DNA of 17,192 bases. It comes from Martensiomyces pterosporus (Eukaryota; Kickxellomycota; Kickxellomycetes; Kickxellales; Kickxellaceae). Under the pieces are notes generated by a model. It searched no databases, was not told the origin of the DNA, and saw only the letters and a program-made list of their open reading frames with translations. Position 1 is the stretch's first letter; every line of letters begins with the position of its first letter. Where the stretch lies: assembly GCA_025201845.1 (NCBI GenBank), contig MU604123.1, forward strand, positions 2,556 through 19,747, in the 5' to 3' direction. Positions 7,803 to 17,192 of the stretch are shown here, piece after piece. Position numbers and translations under genes: made by a program.

Positions 7803-9059
7803 ATGTCGAGCTCCACACCCAACTCGCCAACCACTGCCCCTGTCGCCACCAGCGCGCGCTCGACACCGGGCCCCGCCACCAGGACCCCCCTGCATCTGGG
7901 GCTCGCGGGCTACGCGGGGAGCCGCATGGCACCGCCGGCGCCCCGCCGAAACGTCCCATCGCTGTCGATCAGGACCGCCGATGGCAGCTGTGTCAGCATT
8001 CTCAATGATAGCGAGGAGGCCACCAGCGCCTCAAGCAGTGGCAGTGCCTGCACTGGCTGCAGCGGCGCATCCGAACACAAGCGCTGCTCATCGGTCCCTG
8101 GGCTATCGCCTGGAAGCTCCCCAGCCAATGCCAGCCCGTTCAGGGCACAGTCCACGCCTGGTGCTACCACACCACAGCAGATCCCATCCATTCTGCCCTC
8201 TCTCAACACACTGGTCCAGGCTGTGGGCCTGGTGACATCAGCTGAGACCGCTGCCGCTGCCGTTGCCGCCTCGTCGCCCTCGTCTGCCAATGCACATACC
8301 ACCACCCCACGTAGCCACCCCTACTACCATCCTAGCCACAGCCACACTCACCACCACCACTCTTCCCATCGCACACAAGCAGCACCGGCAGCAGCGCCGA
8401 CGCACAGGGCCCCCATCTCTCTTTCCGCCACTGTTGCTGCCCCTGCAGGCACAAAGACCACGGCCAAGCGCAAGTACAAGTGCTCATACGACGGATGCGG
8501 CAAGGCATTCACCACCAGCGGGCATCTGGCCAGGCACCAGCGCATTCACACGGGAGAAAAGAACTTCCCCTGCCTTTTCCCCGGATGCAGCAGCCGCTTC
8601 TCGCGCCAGGACAACATGATGCAGCACTACCGCACGCACATGTCGTCGAAATCCCGCCGCAACGGCAGCCCGCGCAAGGTCGTATTTGTAGAGTCTGCTG
8701 ACCCCTACCGCGCCAGCCAAGCCATGTACGGCAACCCAGTGTATGCCGGTTCGCACCCCATCCAGCACCAGCATCACCACCACCCATATGACCACTCGTC
8801 CGCTGCTGCGGCGGCGGCGGCTGCTGCTGCTTCTGGCAAGGGCCCCTCGATGGCATCCATGCACTCGTCCAGCGCTCAGCAAGGAGCACAGATGGTTGGT
8901 GCAGGCGGACATAGCGGCGACTATGGTCTGCCTTCCATGGGGATGCTGTCTGGACCTGGTGGCGCGGCGGGATCGGCGCAGGCGTGGCATGAATATCGTG
9001 CTGGGATGGCCAAGCAGTCGCCTGCCCCTGCACACACCGGAGCGATGGCCTTTTACTAA
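7803..9059 (+). CDS. Two-finger C2H2 zinc-finger transcription factor, Nrg1-like
   Basis: A 418-residue single-exon protein and the only frame in the window far longer than chance allows. Two adjacent C2H2 fingers bind DNA: finger 1 uses C227, C232, H245, H249 and finger 2 uses C257, C262, H275, H279, both spaced C-X4-C-X12-H-X3-H and joined by linker TGEKNFP. The wording TTSGHLARH and QHYRTH is that of Nrg1/Nrg2 repressors of filamentation and glucose response. Basic KRK (222-224) and KSRR after finger 2 could act in nuclear import. The rest is low complexity: Ser/Thr/Pro-rich N-terminus, leucine-containing patch IPSILPSLNTLVQAVGLV (127-144), His-rich 172-190, Ala10 at 334-343. An in-frame TAG at 7737 rules out a more distant start. 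The ATG has T at -3, a weak context, so initiation at M42 (7926) is possible. No intron is needed. The exact regulon and ortholog are uncertain because only the fingers are recognisable. Confidence 0.95.
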   Translation: MSSSTPNSPTTAPVATSARSTPGPATRTPLHLGLAGYAGSRMAPPAPRRNVPSLSIRTADGSCVSILNDSEEATSASSSGSACTGCSGASEHKRCSSVPGLSPGSSPANASPFRAQSTPGATTPQQIPSILPSLNTLVQAVGLVTSAETAAAAVAASSPSSANAHTTTPRSHPYYHPSHSHTHHHHSSHRTQAAPAAAPTHRAPISLSATVAAPAGTKTTAKRKYKCSYDGCGKAFTTSGHLARHQRIHTGEKNFPCLFPGCSSRFSRQDNMMQHYRTHMSSKSRRNGSPRKVVFVESADPYRASQAMYGNPVYAGSHPIQHQHHHHPYDHSSAAAAAAAAAASGKGPSMASMHSSSAQQGAQMVGAGGHSGDYGLPSMGMLSGPGGAAGSAQAWHEYRAGMAKQSPAPAHTGAMAFY

Positions 9060-9990
9060 AAATAGGTCCAAGCCATGCTGCCCTGCGTGCACAACCCACC
9101 ACACTTGCCCCGTTGCTCACACTCGTCATGCAAACATACAGCATACCAAACCACACTCACCCTCGCTGCACTTCACTTCATATCCATACGTGAGATGCAG
9201 CTGCCTGTTTGCCATTCACTTCACTCGCTGCATTGTCTTTTGCGATTTTTAGTAGCTTGAACGCACTACTCTGTATATTTTTGTTTTCCATTTCTAAAAA
9301 CCATTAATTTCTACTTGAAACGCAGCACTGTAGATTTCTCCGTTCAATGCGGCTGGCATGGGCGTGCATTGATGTGGTCTGGCCTGGCCCGGCGTCAATC
9401 AAAACGAAACCACACGAACCCCAGCATGCCTCCATAGCACCGATATCAATAGTGCTCAACATCTCAGTCTCCAGCGGTGTAAGCGGCACAAATGCAATGC
9501 GTTGCAGCCCGCTCTTCCGCTTCCCCCTTCTTTGTACATGCCTGTTCTTACCGTGTAATATGCGCGAATAATGGAAGATATGGCATGTAGGTGGTCATGT
9601 TTTGATTTCCAGCATGCCCCTCGGGTTCCCTCTCATGGCGCCTGCTGCTAAAAATAGAACACACAGGGTAGGTGGTATTTAAGAAACAAAAGGGACTGAC
9701 CTGGCAGGCTGCCTGATACATGATGCAAGGCATGACTTGGATATGTGCTACTTGATGGCATTTGCAAATGCTCGAGCATGGCCACCTCCGCCTCCTCTTT
9801 CTCTCCGCCCGCTTTTTGGTGGATGCAAGGGGCGAGCTTGAGAGTTGTTTAATTCCTCTTGGCAAGAAAGCGGCGGCAGAGACAGTGCTGCTGCTGCTGG
9901 CGCACAGGTATACGTGCGTGATGGCGAAAATCTGTCCTGCATGCTATTTCTCATTCTTCCTTCCTTGCCCTGTTGCTATTTTTTGCTGCT

Positions 9991-10017
9991 GTGCATGCAT
10001 GTCTGGGTTGCATGCAC
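9991..10017. repeat. Perfect 9-bp hairpin
   Basis: GTGCATGCA at 9991-9999 is exactly complementary to TGCATGCAC at 10009-10017 around a 9-nt loop. There is no following T-run, so it is not a classical terminator, and no gene abuts it. It could be a protein-binding dyad or a chance inverted repeat. It contains two GCATGC palindromes. Confidence 0.7.
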
Positions 10018-13000
10018 GGGTTCGTTCCTTGCTTGCCTAGGCTTGCTGGGTGGGGGAGACGAGCAGGCAAACGCAGGCCCACCTGCTGTGCGTGAGGGTG
10101 CACTGGCGGTCCCTAGACCATTCTCGCCCACTATTGGGATGTGCTATTTTTACGTGATGTCGGTAAAACTGGACTGCAGTCTTGTTTGAATGCTGGCTCG
10201 ACGATAAGAGGAGGAGGCGAAGGCTGACAAATTGAGGTGGGCTTTGGAAGCAGCAGCTGCGAATAGCAGTGCTGCCCTCTTGGAGGCCACTAGCGTGTCT
10301 ACCCATTCTGTCTGCGCCATGTCCACCTCAGCACAGCAAAGAGCAAGCAACGACATGTAGAAAACCGGTGTGCATGGTGAATGTGTGTACGTGTGTGCAG
10401 ATCTGCTTTTGTTATTCATATATGCAAAGAGCTGCCATGTGTGCGCGCAGAACTTGGTGCTGGGAGGATCACGATGGCACCTGTATTTCTCCGTCGCTCC
10501 ATGGCGATATGCTGATCAAACCCCCCTTTCCCCTGCCAGATAGCAGCGATAGCACCCACTGTGAAGCTGGCAGCCCCCTTTTCTGTTCGTGCCTGCCATA
10601 CCCGTGCTGAAAAACATAGGAGGCAGGGCAATCAGCATCCTGCCGCGCGAGCGTGGACTGCTGCTTGTTTACCTTTTTCATTTTTGTTTCCTTATTAGGC
10701 GGCTGTGAGAGCTGCCGTGCGCTGCTTGTCGTGCTGTCCAGCCTGCTCCTCTGGCGCTGCTCTGAAAGCAAACAGCCGATTTTCCCGCTGCTGTGCTCTT
10801 TCTCGCACTACGTCTGCGCATATCGCTCGTGCTGCACTTATTTTTGGCCGGCATGTATCCACAACCGAGTCTGCAACCTAGCACTCCACCCTAGCTCATA
10901 TATCCCTTTTTAAAAAAAAACTCCAATCGCCCTTTTGTAGAAATCACACATGCTTAAATATAGAATTAGGGATCAATTACGTATGTGCGACACGTCTTTG
11001 TGTATGTGGCCAAATTGAGGATGGCGGGTGGGGTTGAACCCTGCTGTGCATGTCGCCGCTGCTCAGCACATGATGCGGCGAAAAGGAAGTTCATGATTTC
11101 CCGCATTGGCTCCCCCAAGCCTGCTGCAAAAGGCACCCCTTCGCCCTGGGTGGGGAGGGATAGAAAAAGAGCGAGCAGCAACCTGGCCCTGCGGCTGCCG
11201 TGCAGGTGGCCAATGAGCACCACCAGGCATGACTACTGCGCTCACTCGCCCACGCTCGCTGAAAAAGGGCGTGTGGAGCCAAGCGTCTGCCCTCGCCTCT
11301 CAGGGCATGCCAGACACACCAGGCAAAGGGGTGGGCAGATAAGAGACAAGCAGGAATGCGCCGGTGAAATGGTGGGCCTTTTGTTTAGACGGGAGGGATT
11401 CACCAGGCAGCTGGCACACTGACGGCGCGATCTGCAGCAACCATAAGGAGGGGTACCTTGCTCTGCATTCTTGGCTCCGGGCGATTGCCCCTCCAGTCGC
11501 TTGCTGCGCTGGAGCAGGAGCATGTGTGTACACATCAGCACAAAGGAGCAGGAGCGCCGTGCCAGGGGGCAGTGTTCATTGGAGCTGGCAGTAGCCTTCA
11601 GAAGAAACGCTGGCCCGGGCTCTACAGCCTTGCCTTGTGGATCGCTTGGCCATCCCCTTTCTTGTTCAATCCACGGCGCGCTCGTCTGTCCGTCGCAGTC
11701 GACACGTCCTTGTTTTTCTTCAGCCGATCCTCCCAGACGGCCCATCTTTTTCGATTGCACAATGAGGATGGATCAACGCACACCTTATCCTGCCATGGAG
11801 AAGGCGCGCGAGCGCCAGCGAATGACGGCGCATGTATGTATATCGGCAGCGAGCCGAAGAAAGGAAGGAGGATCGCCTAACTCTGCGTGTGTGTGTGTGT
11901 CTGCAGCGCATCTCCTCTGCCCCTTTTTTACCCATCCGCAGGGAGCGAGCTGGGGATCGGCGGTTTCGGATTCAGCCCTGATTCGTGCGTTTGCTGTGTG
12001 GGGCTAATGTGCGTAGCTGCTGACAAATTGCCCACTCAGCCAATGCTCGCTGCCTACCAGCTCGGTACCAGGGCATGAACACGGTGCAAATGAAACTCAA
12101 ACACAAAAATCCTAGAGGGGTGCTTGAAACTCCCGTCTGGAAGCCTTTTCGGCCTGTTTGCCTTTTTGTATGAACATCGCGGATCTGAAAAGGGAAGAAG
12201 CGATCTTCTTGGGTAATCGGAGCTTGGCGGTGGCCCGCAACCCCGATGAGGTCCTTGCTTTTGTTCTCGGCAGCCAACAAGAAAGCATCTATCAAGCAGA
12301 GGATGGGGCCAGTTCACAGTCGATGCCCTCTGAAAGCTCCCTCAGTGTGGTGCACCACAGGTGCGCGGCTTTGGTTTGGGTTCTGAAAGAGAGCTCTTAT
12401 CGCACAGAAATAGTAGGCATACATACACACCGGTGCATGGCGTGTGTAAGCATGCCGCCAGGTAGGAGGGGAAAGGGGCGTGGATCCAAAAAAAAAAACA
12501 GGGCACGAGTCGTGGAATGCCGGCAAACAACTCGCATTGCATCAAGCAGGCTTTTCTCTTTCCACGAACACGCAAAGGACAAGTGCTGGCTGTTCTCCCA
12601 AATTGGGGACAGGTCGAGGGTCTGTCCTCCTGCTATTCAACAAAAAGCAGCAGCCATTGTCATGCAAATGCAACGAGCCGTACATGCTTGCTTTGTTGCC
12701 TGCAATCTCCAATCGGAATAGGCAGAGACCCTGCGGCCTCACACATCCAGAGTCATTAATGCATGCCTTCACCCCAAAGCCCCTGTTGACATGGATGGTT
12801 TAGTCCATTCCTCGAGGCTGATGGCAGACACATGACATTCACCAAGGATGGAAATTGCTCGCTTTGCTCATACACGGTGAGAGAGTGCAAGCAACAGGTG
12901 CATAGGCAGAGGGTCCCAAGGCCAAGGAAATGAGAAAACCGCCGTTTGTTCACGCCCTCCTCGCACACAGCCCTGCAGCTCGCCAATCCACACTGTCGCA

Positions 13001-15083
13001 TACCACTTGGCTGCTGCTGAGTGTGTCAAAATGCGCAACCCCGGCATCCTGATTCTACCTGTGTTCGGCAGGGTGTAGGACTGCTCCTATGATGGTGCCC
13101 ACCGCCCTCTCTCTCTCCCCTCTCTCAGAGCCGCCATCACGACAAGCACATGCCGCCACCTCACTTTAGATTTGTCAATGTTTTTAGCGTCACTTATATT
13201 AATGTCCCTGAAATGTGATCAACAAGAATAGTTGAAAGGCACGGGTGTTGGCATTCACACCACCAGATTACCGAGGCAAGCAGGCCACATTATCTGGCAG
13301 CCTCAGTACACCCCCCCATGACACTGCTTTTTCCTTTTCGCTTAAAGCGAAGCCATGTGATATAATTGCCGTGTGCTCCCGGAATTAAAAATACATATGC
13401 GGACAAGCTGTCCTTTTGGTCCCTTGCGTGACGAAAAATGATGCTGTGGCCGCTGCAGCAGGCGCAGCAACGGGCGCAGCAACTCGCCCACGTACAAACG
13501 CCTTTCCGCCATTAGGACATATTGTACACCATAAAAACAGGCGGGTTTAGCTATAAAAAAGGGGTCCAGCAACGATCGCAAGGGGAGGAAAAGCGCATGG
13601 GTGCGTATGTAAGTGGGAGTGAATGTAAGGGGAGGCTTGAAATGTTTGCCGATAGAGTGGGTGTGTATACAGTGTAGAGGAAGAAAGAAAGGAGACTCGG
13701 CGTTTCCATTGCAAGCGGGACAAGTAGCCGAGAAGTTTGTACGCAAATGAGAGAAGGGAACAATATACAGCGATCACTTGAATAGAATGGAAAAGAAATA
13801 AAGGGCGCTCCCTTTCCGACGATTGCACAATGGGGGGACTGGCATTCTTTGTGCGTGTATGCGTATGTGAGATGCAGGGCGGGATGCTGCACCTGGGAAA
13901 ATGGGAGCGGAAGGCATTCACGCCTCACAGCAAGCGGCATGAATGACAATATACGCATTCTCCCAAATATAACTAGCGAGAGGACACCCTCCCCCCGTTG
14001 GCTCGTCCCGTTTGCCACAGCCACAAATAGTTCCAGCCAGCCAGCCAACCCACATGATAGAGCAAGGGGTGCAGGGAAGCGGAAAGGAAAGCTACACGAA
14101 ACACTGCCTACATGGCAAAAGAACCTGGGCCAAAACATAATAGATTCCTATGTGGCAGCTACCAAGAATATTAATTCGCCTTTGTTGTCCGGCTACAAAC
14201 AAAACACAGAAAATAGAAGACAGATGACGCAAACTAAACTCTGTAGGCCTCACTATTGCAAATAGAGAGAACACACCAAACCAATTCACTGTTTTTGTGG
14301 GCATTATAGTAGCGCCTATGCGTAACTGGGCTGCGTAAAATGACAGCACTGGCAAGGGCATATTGGCGGGGCTATTAATGGTGGTGCAAGGTTTGACGTA
14401 GCTCTATGCCTGCATACAGGACTAGCTGCATTTTATAAATGATACGCTGTAATAGTGTAGTATGCATTGCTAGCATTCAACATGCCAGCCAAAAAACATA
14501 GAGCTTGTTTGTGGCTCAGATGCTGTCTGTCTGTGCAGCAGGGGTGCTAGCTGCATGCGTGATGGCAATAGCCATGGAAAATGAGGAATTCTCTTTATGC
14601 TGATAAAAGTACTGCCCGGTAAATTAGCAGCAGAATGCAGGCAGGAGCAATACAATCTGCTGCTGCAGAACAGAACTCAAAACAAACTGTCTGCATGAGG
14701 AACAGAAAGAGAGAGCGAAAGAAAATGAAAGCAACACCTTTTCTCAGCCCATTTCTGTCTAGTCCATGAACACACGTCGACAGCGGGGGTTTGCACTATA
14801 CATGCAGAATGGCAAACAGCGCACATGTATTGTTCGTGGGCACTATAGACGCCCTAATTTTCTGAAACGTATTAATGAGGCTTGCAATACAAGCATCTTT
14901 GCTGTTCTTCCGCTGTAGATACTACGACTAATAACATTACTGGTGGAATCTAAACAAAAGGTCCCTTGCCTTCATTTTAGTCAAATACGGTGGCACAGGG
15001 TAGAGAGGTGAGTAGGTGCGGAACGAGAAAACTGAGTGCGCATGCTCATGTTCCAAGCTCCCTGCGCCATTAGTTTTGTGAAT

Positions 15084-15098
15084 TCGATGCGGCATCGA
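15084..15098. repeat. 15-bp dyad TCGATGC-G-GCATCGA
   Basis: A perfect 7-bp inverted repeat around a single central base. It sits in the A/T-richer right part of the loop with no adjacent supported gene. The shape fits a dimeric protein site, but chance is not excluded. Confidence 0.6.
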
Positions 15099-16194
15099 TA
15101 CCGCTATACCTCCATTATCGCTGCTACCATTTGGTCTGTCTGGGTGTTTTGAAGAGATTTTGAAGGGTTGTGGCGCGGTGGTTGACAACACTTGACTGGT
15201 CATTGTTCCGCTCCTTCCTGCGTCTACAAGATATGTTTCTCCATCATAGAACCTTCTATTATGCTCGTAGTGAAAATGAGCACTGCAAATGATAATTGGC
15301 CGGTGAATAATGCATGAATCACTCTGCCTCTTCATATTGAAAATGTGTAAACAAAAACGGCTGCGAATCAAAGTTCTTGGTTCTGATTTTGATTATCCTT
15401 CACCTCCCGCGACTATTATATGGCGAAAGGGTTTTGTAGCACTGCTGGCAGATTTAGACCAAACGAACACGAACAACGGCAGCAGCATGCAAAAAACGTA
15501 TCTACCAACACATGCACTATTTGTTTTCTGTGTTTTGCTGTTCGACAATAGCGTGACCCGTTACTGCATTGTTGATCGTTTCCAGAAAAACATGTCTCTC
15601 TCAAAGACACACTTCAATGAACAATCGCCTCCCTTTCTTGTGTCCCTTTTTGCAATGAACCTGAACACCATGTGAATCGGAACTACAGCACAGCGACCTT
15701 GGCTTCTATCTGTTGTCCCTTTTTTCTTTCTCTTTCTCTCCAGTGCCTGCTGCTGTCGCAAACAGATATTTAAATGGGCAGTTCAGATGAAATGAATGTA
15801 GATTCGTGCGCCATTCTAAATGTGATGTCTGCGATTGTCAGCAAACCAGACAATTCAGCAATGGCAGTAGGCTCCAAATACCATCTGTCTATTTCTTCCA
15901 GCTGGTGGCGCACATGCACACAGAGAGAAGGCGTTGTCACTTTACAGGCACATGGCAAAAACACATTTCCTTGGTTGATTCTTGTTGCAGGTGGAATAGA
16001 GAGGTTGGCACCAACGTCATCAGTGGAGGCAGTTCACATGCCATATTGAAGCACGCAGTTGCATTTATAAATATCGCCTCTAAGACAACATACTGATTTC
16101 GAATTAGATACAGCAATACGCACCCGTGCCATTCAGAGCTGTGTTCAAGATCTGCTCCATTTTTTTTTTTTCTGGAAAGGCGTTGAACCAAACA

Positions 16195-16737
16195 TCAACG
16201 TAGGGTTTCCAGAAGAGGGGCCTCAAAAATACCAATAGGTGCAGTGGCTTGCCTTTGGGGATGGCGGATCTGGGAATCCAAAGTATGCTGTATGAACATT
16301 TTAGAAACAGGTGCTAAAATAGAATGCACTGTGTTCTTTTCGGCACATTTTTGCTTGGCTGAATGAAAACATGTTATCAAAATGGTATGCATTCGAACAC
16401 TGCACACGAAAGAAGGAAATGAGGCACTGGCAATAATGGACTTCGCAGAAAAGCTCGCTAGCAGCTGAAGCATGTAGGGGGGATGGGCGGTGGCAACACT
16501 TGTTTCGACGCCGGATGCAGCCAACTCTGATTCTCTACATGGCAGGAGCGCCTCGCTTTGCCTCCCCCCTGACTCAAGCGGCCTGACAATACGCCTTCGT
16601 TTGGGTGTGGTCTGCGCGGTCGGCTGAGCAGGAGTTACTGGCTGGGCAAGTTCATGATTACATGTTCTGAATGGGCGCAGCAGCGAGGGGTGGGTGCTGG
16701 TGTGTGTATTCTTTGTCGGTTTAGGCAGCTGCTGTGT
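16195..16737 (-). other. Long open frame crossing the inner edge of the right arm
   Basis: Read on the minus strand from 16737, this frame has no stop for 180 codons and ends in TGA at 16195-16197. Its first 89 codons lie in the repeat arm and are matched by the left-arm frame at 857-1123 with one synonymous difference. The remainder lies in loop sequence. The arm part contains a basic KRRR cluster (codons pairing with 992-1003 on the left). The only ATGs are well inside, so it would have to be an internal or last exon, or a broken gene. A 180-codon run is only mildly unusual by chance, and I recognise no family. Confidence 0.2.
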
Positions 16738-17192
16738 TTATGCTTGGCTCGGAGTGGGGATTTGTCGAGGAAGGAAAAGCAAGGCGCTGGGTGTGTGGAG
16801 TGGCTCCAGGTTTAGGTGTGCAGAGGGCAAGAGGGCAAGAGAACAAGAGAGCAGGAGAACAAGAGAGCAAGAGAGCAAGAGAAGAGAACAAGAGCAGGGA
16901 AAAGGCGGGTTTGAGTGGACAATGGGTTGGCGGCAGGGGCGGTGCTTGAGGGTGTTTTGTGCTTTGCGGGTTTTGGCTCCAAGAAGCAGAGGCAGAGGCA
17001 GCGGCAGAGGCAGCGGCAGCGGCACTGCTGCTCTAGCGGTGGCACAATGAGACGCGGAGGCAAGAGGGGAGTGGGCGGGTTTTGCCGCTGGCGGTGAGTG
17101 GGGGCTGTTTGGGCTGGCGTGGGTTTGGAGGCTGGCGGCAGACGTGGGTGCTGCTAGGCTGTGTGCAGCAGTGGGGTTTGGGCGGCACCAGC
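16470..17192 (-). repeat. Right arm of large inverted repeat (truncated by window edge)
   Basis: Reverse complement of 402-1124 with six mismatches and no indels. The repeat reaches the last base of the window, so its full length and outer end are unknown. It contains the mirror copies of the octamer array (16822-16877) and hexamer array (16982-17023). If the symmetry continues, the mirror of the 9-bp array and a plus-strand tRNA-Cys at about 17469-17539 (window numbering) would follow. Confidence 0.97.

Larger units (their letters stand above)
9060..16469. other. Gene-poor stretch right of the regulator
   Basis: About 7.4 kb without a supportable gene. The longest frames are 11471-12007 plus (178 codons), 12158-12721 plus (187 codons; first ATG at 12170) and 13551-14138 minus (195 codons, in a strand that is pyrimidine-rich and so poor in stops). 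These lengths are near the chance maximum for six frames and none contains a family motif I recognise. Short ATG frames with plausible codon texture near the right arm, 15774-16049 plus and 15310-15675 plus, are equally unproven. From about 14,200 on the sequence is visibly more A/T-rich than the left half. Small features include (GT)7 at 11887-11900, A11 at 12488-12498 and T12 at 16160-16171. The 3' end of the regulator transcript should lie within the first few hundred bases, but I found no AATAAA there. Confidence 0.6.

Noticed and set aside
8484..9104. 206-codon minus-strand frame, and others, overlapping the zinc-finger gene
   Set aside because: Antisense shadows of the real GC-rich coding region; no domain, and the plus-strand gene has unmistakable fingers.
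11031..11041. GGGTTGAACCC resembling a tRNA T-arm
   Set aside because: It is a short palindrome without acceptor, D or anticodon arms around it.
12158..12721. 187-codon plus-strand frame
   Set aside because: Near the chance maximum for this window. It starts with TTG (first ATG at 12170), contains an A11 run inside the frame, and shows no recognised domain.
13551..14138. 195-codon minus-strand frame with hydrophobic stretches
   Set aside because: Three overlapping frames are open on the same pyrimidine-rich strand, so stop scarcity explains it. No signal, domain or promoter supports a gene.
402..17192. Polinton, Maverick or another large DNA transposon, because of long terminal inverted repeats and about 16-kb size
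   Set aside because: No polymerase B, integrase, capsid or transposase frame exists in the loop, and the inner edge of the repeat is not sharp.

Overview
The window looks like nuclear DNA of a fungus. The evidence is one intronless gene for a two-finger C2H2 regulator whose fingers closely resemble the fungal Nrg1/Nrg2 type (TTSGHLARH...RIHTGEKN...RFSR.DN..QHYRTH), a TATA box with a pyrimidine-rich leader, and a eukaryotic tRNA-Cys(GCA) without CCA followed by a Pol III T-run. The lineage cannot be fixed from this sequence. An early-diverging fungus is a guess from the finger wording and the roughly even base composition.

Layout. At the left edge is tRNA-Cys on the minus strand (55-125), then a pyrimidine-rich stretch with a 9-bp tandem array (213-310). 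Positions 402-1124 form the left arm of a large inverted repeat. Its partner is 16470-17192, which runs into the window's right edge. The arms match at 717 of 723 positions by my hand alignment, with no indels, and enclose a 15,345-bp loop. If the mirror symmetry continues past the right edge, a second outward-facing tRNA-Cys is expected just outside.

Inside the loop I can defend only one protein-coding gene, the zinc-finger regulator at 7803-9059. Upstream of it lie a GC-rich block with a dense cluster of CCCCT/AGGGG motifs (7089-7259), a direct repeat, two TATA-like boxes and a six-codon upstream ORF. About 6.5 kb on its left and 7.4 kb on its right hold no gene I can support. Open frames there reach about 100-200 codons, roughly what chance gives in six frames of 17 kb. 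They contain a few small repeats (a 64-bp-period duplication, T-runs, a 9-bp minisatellite, small hairpins).

How it fits together. A putative DNA-binding repressor or activator sits alone in a long gene-poor segment bounded by near-identical inverted repeats, so recombination between the arms could invert it. All six differences between the arms fall in one codon phase, and the homology decays rather than stops at the inner edge. Both raise the possibility that the arms are the recently homogenised part of an old, diverged, convergent gene pair rather than transposon ends. I found no transposase, integrase, reverse transcriptase, CRISPR array or defence gene.
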